Origin: Acidobacteriaceae bacterium
GTDB lineage: Bacteria > Acidobacteriota > Terriglobia > Terriglobales > Acidobacteriaceae
Assembly: GCA_030044455.1 (NCBI GenBank)
Contig: JASHVU010000280.1
Location: 1 to 12,001, forward strand
DNA length: 12,001 nt
Reading direction: 5' to 3'
Of the stretch, positions 6,886 to 12,001 are shown piece after piece. A program made the translations under genes and the position numbers. Below the pieces are notes generated by a model, which was given only the letters and a program-made list of their open reading frames with translations, was not told where the DNA came from and did not search any database. Within the stretch, counting starts at the first letter, position 1. Each line of letters begins with the position of its first letter.

Positions 6886-8517
6886 ATGACTCGCAGACTC
6901 AAATGGCTCTCGATCGGCATTGTTGCGCTCTCGCCGTTGATGCTGGCGGCTAATCCGGCGGATGTAACGTTTTCCAGCGCTCCCGCGCAGGTGGAGCGCT
7001 TCGACTACGTCGAGATCACTGCGACTGTGCGGACGCCGGACGTTCGCAACCCTTTCACGGATGCGACCCTCACGGGGACGCTCGAAACCGCCGATGGCAG
7101 CCGGAAATGGAACGTGGAGGGATTTGCCGACAGCGAGGACGGCAGCGTGTACCGGATACGTTTCATGCCGATTGCGGCAGGCGATTATAGATATACAGTC
7201 ACGTACAGCCAAGGAGATTTCAAAAAGACTGGCAGCGGTACATTTCGCGCTGTCGAGGCCCATCGGCGAGGGATGCTTGGGGTCGATCCTGCCTATCCGT
7301 GGCATTTCATCTGGACAGGAACCGGAGAGCATTTTTTCTTCAACGGAACCACCGCGTATTTCATCATGGGCTGGAAGGAAGAGCGCATTATCGACTTCAG
7401 CATCGAACGGCTGCACCGGCTGAAGGTGAACCGGATGCGCGTGGCCATCGAAGGACGCGAGGCTACATTCTTTGGCGAGCCGGTAATGAACGGTCCGGCG
7501 TGGTCGGTGATGCTGGATCCGTGGAAGGCCGAGAATGCGAACGATTATGACCATCCTGGATTCGATTACTCGCGATTCAATTTGTGGTACTGGCAGCGGT
7601 TCGACCGAATGCTGAGGTTTGCGCGGGAGCGGGATATGAACATCTCGCTGGTGCTGATGATGAACGACAGCCACGTGTTTCCGGCTGCGGGAAGCGAGGA
7701 TGAGCACCGGTTCATCCGCTACGCAGTGGCGAGGTTCGGAGCATTCTCAAACATCACCTGGGACCTGGGCGACGACCTCGACTCGTTCCGTGACGAAAAG
7801 TGGACGCACGAAACCGGAACGCTGCTCGAGGGTTGGGACCCGTACAAGCACCTCGAAACCAGCCATCCCGTGCACATCGAGCACCAGGACCGGGCATCGA
7901 GCTGGTTCGGATTCACCTCGTACCAGGAGTGGTCGCGCGATCAGCACCGGCTGATGCTGGAATCGCGCCGGCTGCAGGAGAAGACGGGGCGCATTATTCC
8001 GCAAACCAACGAGGAATACGGGTACGAGGATCACTACCCGCTGTGGGCGCAGCCAGGATCGGACTCGAGCGATGTGTTGCGGCGGACGGCATGGGACATC
8101 GCCATGGCGGGCGGATACCAGACCGCGGGAGAAACGGCGCGGCGAGGCACAAATATCTGGCCGGACATGGGCGGCGGATGGATGAACGGCCGCGGCGACG
8201 ACACGATGACCATGTTTCTGGGCTACGGGCACATGGTGGATTTCTTCACCGGCTTCGAGTGGTGGAAGAGCAATCCACATGACGAACTGGTGGACAATGG
8301 CAATTATTGCCTGGCCGACCCGGGGAAAACTTACGCCGTATATCTGCCTCACGCGGGGCACGTGACGGTTCAACTTGAACCGGGCCATTACCGGACGTAT
8401 TGGTTCAGTGCAATGACGGGCGAAAAAGTGGATTTGCCTGATGCAACCGGGCCGAGCTGGACATCGCCGGATGCGCCGGACCGGAACGACTGGGCATTGT
8501 TGCTGCAGGCGGATTAA
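6886..8517 (+). CDS. Secreted DUF5060/DUF4038-like glycoside hydrolase with C-terminal collagen-binding-like domain
   Basis: A 543-residue exported protein. A signal peptide is clear (MTRRLKWLSIGIVALSPLML, cleavage probably within AANPA). Residues about 28-105 look like the Ig-like DUF5060 domain (FDYVEITATV, NPFTDATLTG, YRIRFMPIAAGDYRYTV). From about 125 to 450 comes a TIM-barrel of the DUF4038/GH140-like kind: FFFNGTTAYFIMGW, FSIERLHRLKVNRMRV, FSNITWDLGDDLDSF and PQTNEEYGYEDHYPLW. E376/E377 in NEEYGYE fits the nucleophile position, and D296/D297 in LGDD the acid/base position, as in apiosidase-like families that use Asp there. The last 80 residues (YAVYLPHAGHVTVQL to the end) match the putative collagen-binding domain often found at the end of these enzymes. 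Substrate unknown, probably a plant or microbial polysaccharide side chain. It lies 74 bp after the permease, same strand. Confidence 0.84.
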   Translation: MTRRLKWLSIGIVALSPLMLAANPADVTFSSAPAQVERFDYVEITATVRTPDVRNPFTDATLTGTLETADGSRKWNVEGFADSEDGSVYRIRFMPIAAGDYRYTVTYSQGDFKKTGSGTFRAVEAHRRGMLGVDPAYPWHFIWTGTGEHFFFNGTTAYFIMGWKEERIIDFSIERLHRLKVNRMRVAIEGREATFFGEPVMNGPAWSVMLDPWKAENANDYDHPGFDYSRFNLWYWQRFDRMLRFARERDMNISLVLMMNDSHVFPAAGSEDEHRFIRYAVARFGAFSNITWDLGDDLDSFRDEKWTHETGTLLEGWDPYKHLETSHPVHIEHQDRASSWFGFTSYQEWSRDQHRLMLESRRLQEKTGRIIPQTNEEYGYEDHYPLWAQPGSDSSDVLRRTAWDIAMAGGYQTAGETARRGTNIWPDMGGGWMNGRGDDTMTMFLGYGHMVDFFTGFEWWKSNPHDELVDNGNYCLADPGKTYAVYLPHAGHVTVQLEPGHYRTYWFSAMTGEKVDLPDATGPSWTSPDAPDRNDWALLLQAD

Positions 8518-8810
8518 GGCGAAAATCGAAGCGCTCCTCTTATTGGCGGCTTGCGACAGATGCGGGTCGCCGACGATTTGCGTTGTATTCGGACCAGAGT
8601 TTACACATGCAAACCCCTGAAGAATGCGTGGGAACGCATTAGCCAATCCGGGTCCTTTTCTGATTGGCAGTTTCCCAACAGTTCCTCCCGATACGCTTGA
8701 TATGGAGGATCCGTTTTCATTACTGCGATATCCTCAGCGGTGTGCGGCGCGTCGATATCCCAACGATGAAACGGCGAGGACCACACGCTTACGATTGAGC
8801 CGTTCCCTGT
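8518..8810. other. Convergent intergenic region rich in inverted repeats
   Basis: 293 bp between two convergent stop codons. No gene is supported. It holds a perfect 7-bp hairpin (8623-8640), a second hairpin immediately after (8642-8668), GAGGAT/ATCCTC at 8705-8710 and 8730-8735, and a 9-bp interrupted repeat at 8711-8720/8766-8774. None is followed by a T-run on either strand, so conventional intrinsic terminators were not found. GATATC occurs twice, at 8727-8732 and 8754-8759. Confidence 0.5.
8623..8668. other. Two tandem hairpins after the glycosidase gene
   Basis: AATGCGT (8623-8629) pairs perfectly with ACGCATT (8634-8640) across a GGGA loop, which is of GNRA type on the plus strand. 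One base later GCCAATC (8642-8648) pairs with GATTGGC (8662-8668) across 13 nt. They could protect or end the glycosidase mRNA, or belong to a small RNA. Neither has a T-tract. Confidence 0.45.
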
Positions 8811-10232
8811 TCAGTTTGTCGACCTGTAATCTATCCAACATGATCCTGCGAAACAGGCCGGAATTATTGGGGGCTGTGGTATTGCGGTCGGGTCTTGTGG
8901 GGGGGTAAGGTTGTTCGACTCGCCTGTTGCTCCCGAGGAGCCGGCCGCCAAGGCATCCTTGGTCCAACCGGTGGTATACGGCGGGGGAACGTAAGAAGTC
9001 AACGACGCGGTACAAGGTGGCCCACCGAACGGCGGCAGGGTGAATCCCAAGAAATTGACGGGGAAAATACCTAAGTCTGTAAAAGAAGGCGGCGGCGTGT
9101 AACCTAATGAGTATGGAGGGATGGGGACGCACGCTGTGGCCGCGACCTCCGTCGCCATCACGGTGCCCGAGGGGAATACCGCGGTGGACGCGCTCCCGTA
9201 GCCAAACAGGCTTCCAGTGATCTGGGTCCATTGGCAGCTGGACGTGGCCGGGTCGGAGCACAATCCCGTGAAATCGGGGACGACGACCGAGGTCAAGCAT
9301 GACGGCGCTCCCTGTGGAACGGCCCAGGGGAAACATCCGAGTAACGTTAGCATGGGTTGGTTGTTGGTGCCTGTTGAATGGACGGCGGTCAGCGTTATCG
9401 CTTGGTTAGGGCTCGTCCACCAGTCGAAGCTTGGGTTGAATCCAATGTCGGGTGGCCCCGCGCACTTTAGCTGAAAGCCACCGCTATTGGCCGAGTTGCC
9501 GTTCGCGATGCTGAGATCGACATTCCCGATGCAAAGAGCTGATTGTGCTCCGTTGCATAGGAAGCAAAAGCCTCCGATGTCCCACTGGTAACTAAACTGC
9601 ACCCACCCTTTATCTCCGTTGACGCACGTGACGCCCGCTTGCGCCGCTAACGGCGCATTGCATGCGATCGGGTATGCGTTGGTATTTGCCTGCACTGAGA
9701 AGGAGAAACGGCCTGTTCCGGTGGGTACGCAGAAGATGCATGGGTTTTGGCTATTGGCGATATTCTGGCATTGCTGCGAGATGCAGGTGTCGATGATCTG
9801 GAAAAGCGGGTACGTCGATTGGTTGAACGGGATGCTGGGGACAAAACTAACCGAAACCGAACCCATGGTGATCTGTGGGGGGTTGGGGGCGGCTGCGCCG
9901 CAGGTACCGACACAAGGCGTGGGGGGGCCGAGCTGGCTGCTTGCCGCAAGATGTGGCAAACGCGATATTTGCGTCGGGGTGAGACATTTGCCTTGCGTCC
10001 AGGGATTTGCGCGTCGCTCCGCGGGATTTGAGCTGTAGGTGTAGCAGCCCGGCACCGCTGGCGGCAATTGGATGTTCACAAGTGGCCCACCCTTGGGTGG
10101 GGTTATGGTCTTTATTCTTTGGCATGCGGACAATAGGATCGGCACGAGCAATACAACCACCCATCGTGTCGGGATGGTCAGCGCTCTAGCGGAATTACAA
10201 GAAACCGAAATGTCGGATGTGGGCGATTCCAT
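8811..10232 (-). CDS. Cysteine-rich lipoprotein of unknown function
   Basis: Not recognised. The 473-residue product starts with a 23-residue polar leader, a hydrophobic stretch WVVVLLVPILL and the lipobox L-S-A-C with Cys37, so it should be processed by signal peptidase II and lipid-anchored to the envelope. After Cys37 the mature part contains 22 further cysteines, often in pairs (CVGTC, CISQQC, CIFC, CFLC, CFAGSC), an even number consistent with disulfides in the periplasm or outside the cell. Charged residues are sparse; Pro, Gly, Ser, Thr, Asn and Gln are frequent. The body looks like beta-strands (ITMGSVSVSFVPS, GRFSFSVQANT, WVQFSYQWDIGGF) and the C-terminus is proline-rich. A good AAGGA six bases before ATG 10232 supports the start. 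Continuous frame, lipobox and ribosome site together argue for a real gene. It diverges from the glutamic peptidase gene; a relation (substrate, inhibitor or shared control) is only inference. Confidence 0.75.
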   Translation of the reverse strand: MESPTSDISVSCNSARALTIPTRWVVVLLVPILLSACQRIKTITPPKGGPLVNIQLPPAVPGCYTYSSNPAERRANPWTQGKCLTPTQISRLPHLAASSQLGPPTPCVGTCGAAAPNPPQITMGSVSVSFVPSIPFNQSTYPLFQIIDTCISQQCQNIANSQNPCIFCVPTGTGRFSFSVQANTNAYPIACNAPLAAQAGVTCVNGDKGWVQFSYQWDIGGFCFLCNGAQSALCIGNVDLSIANGNSANSGGFQLKCAGPPDIGFNPSFDWWTSPNQAITLTAVHSTGTNNQPMLTLLGCFPWAVPQGAPSCLTSVVVPDFTGLCSDPATSSCQWTQITGSLFGYGSASTAVFPSGTVMATEVAATACVPIPPYSLGYTPPPSFTDLGIFPVNFLGFTLPPFGGPPCTASLTSYVPPPYTTGWTKDALAAGSSGATGESNNLTPPQDPTAIPQPPIIPACFAGSCWIDYRSTN

Positions 10233-10238
10233 CGGCTG

Positions 10239-10243
10239 TCCTT
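10239..10243 (-). promoter_or_regulatory. Ribosome-binding site AAGGA for the lipoprotein gene
   Basis: On the minus strand AGAAGGA precedes ATG 10232 with a six-base spacer. It supports the long polar N-region ahead of the signal hydrophobic segment. Confidence 0.65.
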
Positions 10244-10501
10244 CTCTGTCTTATTGATCCGAGATTTCCTTTTTGCCTTTCGGCTGCAAACCAAGATACA
10301 ACCCATTTGCCTCCGCTCACCATCTTTCTTGGATCCGTTTCCATCCCAAAACCCCGGGCGTACCCGGCTGGGTCGCCTCGGGGACGAAAAAACCGAGATT
10401 TTCCCCATTTCGAGGCACTGGGTCGGACGCCTCCCCTGTCAACTTCCCTCGAACCAGCGACGCTTGTCTCGTGCGGGGCCTAGCTGACCTGGAGTATTTC
10501 T

Positions 10502-10538
10502 TTTTTGCGGTAGAGCCGTCCCACCCTAGCCGCAAAAA
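10502..10538. other. Long bulged hairpin upstream of the glutamic peptidase gene
   Basis: TTTTTGCGGTAG (10502-10513) pairs with CTAGCCGCAAAAA (10526-10538) with a single bulged G, leaving a 12-nt loop. T's precede and A's follow the GC core, the wrong arrangement for an intrinsic terminator on either strand. An operator dyad or a 5'-leader RNA structure is more likely. Confidence 0.5.
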
Positions 10539-10550
10539 CAAAGACGCGTC

Positions 10551-10572
10551 GAAGGCGGGGCGCCCCGACTTC
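10551..10572. other. 22-bp near-perfect palindrome (possible operator)
   Basis: The core CGGGGCGCCCCG (10556-10567) is a perfect 12-bp palindrome. One mismatched pair (G10555/A10568) separates it from GAAG (10551-10554), matched by CTTC (10569-10572). It ends 8 bases before an AAGGAG. The symmetry suits a dimeric regulator's operator or a hairpin masking that ribosome site. Confidence 0.45.
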
Positions 10573-10579
10573 ACACTTC

Positions 10580-10596
10580 AAGGAGAAATGCTCTAA
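10580..10596 (+). other. AAGGAG followed by a two-codon reading frame
   Basis: AAGGAG (10580-10585) is a near-ideal ribosome site, but the ATG two bases on (10588) is followed by CTC and TAA, giving Met-Leu-stop, and it is out of frame with the peptidase start at 10625. The peptidase's own site (GAGAGG, 10608-10613) is weaker and 11 bases away. It may be a translated mini-leader or a coincidence. Confidence 0.35.
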
Positions 10597-10624
10597 GGTA
10601 GGGCGAAGAGAGGCCGGCAAGACG

Positions 10625-11707
10625 ATGCGCGAGCGGCAGCTGATTCCCACCAATCTCGACGAGCACTTCTTTATTAAACCCCCGGCCGACGGGACGGATT
10701 TGCTGCACGCCACGGACGACGATCTGCATTTGTACGGTCTGCCGCATCGGCCCGATCCGACGGCTTTGCCCAATGCGGCGCGAGCCTGGCTTCGAGTAAT
10801 GAGGCGAATCAAGCGTTTTGTGGCGCCGCAACTGACGGTGCGCCATGACTACTTGTTCCGGCCGATTCGCCCGGCGCGGGGAGCCTCAAGTACGGCAGCT
10901 GACGCAGGCGTTACATCGAACTGGGGCGGGCTGGTGATGACCGATGTGCCGCCGTATCAACAGGCATGGGGCAGCTGGACGATTCCGGAGATTCAGATTC
11001 CTCCCGGAGGCACAGACCCTGCGTACTCGTGCGCAATCTGGGTGGGCCTTGGCGGTTATCTGAACGACGACAACCTTCTGCAGGTGGGAACCGCGCAGGC
11101 CGTGGGAGCCGATGGCGCCGGAGAATGCTTTGCGTGGTATGAATGGTATCCCGCGCCGCCTATTATGCTGGCCGGGTTCAACGTTGAGGCCGGTCACACG
11201 ATTGCGGTCTTTGTTGGCCAGTACGACGACGGATCGGGGCGCGGCGTGGTGAGCATGGCCAACCTGGTCACCGGTGATGCGACTCCGGCGACGGTAGTGC
11301 CTCTGCCCGCAGTGGACGCGTGCGGGAATGCGGTCAACCCCGCGATCAAGGCACCTTCAGGCTTGAGCGCCGAGTGGATTGTGGAGCGTCCCGACCTTGG
11401 CTGCGGAGGCCCGGAAAAGTATGCCGAGCTGCCCGACTTTGGCGAGGTGAACTTTACTCACGCTGCCGCGGTGAGCGGCGACGGAGAGACGAAGAAGGAG
11501 ATGATTGCGGCGGCCAGCGACAGCAAGGCGCGGAGCCTGAAGATTCTGGCCGACGATGCCCACACGCTGCTGACCGATGAGCTCAGAGTTCCATCTCTTC
11601 AGGTGACCTTTCAGCAAACGGCTATCGTGCAGGCGCATGAAGAGGGAACGCAAGGCAGTCTGCAAGCGGAAGCGTCAAATACGGAGAGCACCGCTTCGCG
11701 CAGGTAA
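10625..11707 (+). CDS. G1-family (eqolisin/peptidase A4) glutamic endopeptidase
   Basis: A 360-residue protein with the Peptidase_A4 fold. The core begins with SNWGG (residues 98-102), then GSWTIPEIQ, IWVGLGGYLNDDNLLQVGT with the catalytic Gln at 153, WYEWYPAPP, the strand region GHTIAVFVGQYDDG, and AEWIVE (249-254), where the family's catalytic Glu lies (E250 or E254). Both members of the Gln/Glu dyad are therefore present. Known eqolisins are acid endopeptidases, mostly fungal and secreted with a propeptide. Residues 1-97 could be a propeptide; they contain YGLPHRPDP and a basic helix RAWLRVMRRIKRFV. No hydrophobic signal peptide is visible, and the frame is closed by an upstream TAG at 10511 with no other start codon, so location is uncertain. 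The C-terminal 100 residues include LPDFGEVNFTHAAAV, probably still fold, then a polar tail. Stop is one base from the convergent SDR stop. Confidence 0.92.
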   Translation: MRERQLIPTNLDEHFFIKPPADGTDLLHATDDDLHLYGLPHRPDPTALPNAARAWLRVMRRIKRFVAPQLTVRHDYLFRPIRPARGASSTAADAGVTSNWGGLVMTDVPPYQQAWGSWTIPEIQIPPGGTDPAYSCAIWVGLGGYLNDDNLLQVGTAQAVGADGAGECFAWYEWYPAPPIMLAGFNVEAGHTIAVFVGQYDDGSGRGVVSMANLVTGDATPATVVPLPAVDACGNAVNPAIKAPSGLSAEWIVERPDLGCGGPEKYAELPDFGEVNFTHAAAVSGDGETKKEMIAAASDSKARSLKILADDAHTLLTDELRVPSLQVTFQQTAIVQAHEEGTQGSLQAEASNTESTASRR

Positions 11708-11708
11708 T

Positions 11709-12001
11709 TCAACTCACTCCATATACCGGAACTGCTGCACCATGGATCAACTTTGACGCGTCATGGCACAAGAAGAGAATTACGTCGGCGATTTGCTCGG
11801 GCTTAGGCCAATTTGCATAGTTGGCACCCGGCATGGCGTTCCGATTGGCCTCAGTGTCGATAATGCTGGGCAGCACGGTATTCACGCGAATACCGGTCCC
11901 CTTAAGATCGGCGGCGAGAGAGTCCATCATGGCCACTGCCGCTGCCTTCGAGGCAGAATAAGCGCCCGCTCCAGCGGCATGATCGACCGCGGAACGCGAC
12001 G
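11709..12001 (-). CDS. Short-chain dehydrogenase/reductase (SDR), C-terminal part
   Basis: The C-terminal 97 residues of a cytoplasmic NAD(P)-dependent oxidoreductase, open to the right edge. The catalytic Y-x-x-x-K motif is seen as GAYSASKAA just inside the window, preceded by SRSAVDHAAGAG. Then come AVAMMDSLAADLKGTGIRVN, the PSIIDT segment corresponding to the usual NxxxPGxxxT loop, a substrate-loop region with NYANWPKPEQIADVILFLC, and the family-typical end HGAAVPVYGVS in place of the usual GxxxxVDGG. The GTG at 11936 is an internal valine, not a start. The Rossmann GxxxGxG region and the catalytic Ser lie outside. Substrate cannot be told from this part. Its TGA (11709-11711) leaves one base to the peptidase TAA, so transcripts of the two genes probably overlap. 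Confidence 0.9.
   Translation of the reverse strand, partial: SRSAVDHAAGAGAYSASKAAAVAMMDSLAADLKGTGIRVNTVLPSIIDTEANRNAMPGANYANWPKPEQIADVILFLCHDASKLIHGAAVPVYGVS

Larger units (their letters stand above)
10233..10624. other. Divergent control region between lipoprotein and glutamic peptidase genes
   Basis: 392 bp without a supported gene, necessarily carrying the promoters for both flanking genes. It is dense in dyads: CCGGG-CGTA-CCCGG at 10354-10367, GCCTCG/CGAGGC at 10375-10380 and 10411-10416, an 8-bp direct repeat CTGGGTCG at 10368 and 10418, a 12-pair bulged hairpin at 10502-10538 and a 22-bp imperfect palindrome at 10551-10572. Then come AAGGAG and a two-codon frame. No clear sigma-70 promoter was found by eye. 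Confidence 0.55.

Noticed and set aside
6751..7707. 318-residue minus-strand open frame
   Set aside because: Opposes the well-supported permease end and glycosidase start; no domain recognised.
7747..8646. 299-residue minus-strand open frame
   Set aside because: Antisense shadow of the glycosidase catalytic region and its downstream spacer; His/Arg/Pro-rich without motifs.
8624..8908. 94-residue plus-strand open frame after the glycosidase
   Set aside because: Its start lies in a hairpin without a ribosome site and its end overlaps the lipoprotein gene antisense.
10377..10403. CTCGG/CCGAG stem followed by ATTTT as a terminator
   Set aside because: Only 5 bp with an 11-nt loop and a short T-run, in a divergent promoter region where no transcript should end.
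10178..10408. 76-residue minus-strand open frame overlapping the lipoprotein start
   Set aside because: Overlaps the lipoprotein start in another frame; very basic composition and no supporting signal.
10273..10596. 107-residue plus-strand open frame in the divergent region
   Set aside because: No ribosome site at its start, runs through several dyads and shows no protein features; the region is better explained as regulatory.

Overview
The window looks like chromosomal DNA from an acidobacterium (Acidobacteriota, probably Terriglobia/Acidobacteriaceae). The best evidence is a PadR regulator directly followed by a duplicated FtsX-type permease of the 'acidobacterial duplicated orphan permease' (ADOP) kind with no ATPase gene beside it. 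High GC by eye, a sigma/anti-sigma pair, a secreted glycosidase-like protein and an acid-type glutamic peptidase fit that assignment. It is inferred from gene content, not from a database search.

Layout: (1) 1-1122, minus strand, the N-terminal 374 residues of an L-glutamate-gamma-semialdehyde (P5C) dehydrogenase running off the left edge. (2) 1123-1755, about 630 bp without a convincing gene, holding an AT-rich patch with a 9-bp direct repeat, a strong hairpin and a possible ECF-type promoter. (3) 1756-3749, plus strand, an ECF sigma factor overlapping by ATGA a membrane anti-sigma factor that carries a DUF4349-like extracytoplasmic domain. (4) 3834-6811, plus strand, PadR regulator and ADOP permease, 8 bp apart. 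(5) 6886-8517, plus strand, secreted DUF5060/DUF4038-like glycosidase. (6) 8518-8810, a convergent intergenic region with several inverted repeats. (7) 8811-10232, minus strand, an unrecognised cysteine-rich lipoprotein. (8) 10233-10624, a divergent intergenic region with unusually dense dyad symmetry. (9) 10625-11707, plus strand, a G1 (eqolisin/peptidase A4) glutamic peptidase with no visible signal peptide. (10) 11709-12001, minus strand, the C-terminal end of a short-chain dehydrogenase/reductase (SDR) running off the right edge, its stop one base from the peptidase stop.

How they work together: the sigma and anti-sigma genes form one envelope-signalling unit, translationally coupled. PadR probably represses its own promoter and hence the permease downstream. 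The glycosidase lies 74 bp downstream on the same strand but has its own ribosome-binding site, so co-transcription is only possible. The lipoprotein and glutamic peptidase diverge from one 392-bp control region, which is the most unusual part of the window. No tRNA, rRNA, CRISPR array, transposase or prophage gene was seen.
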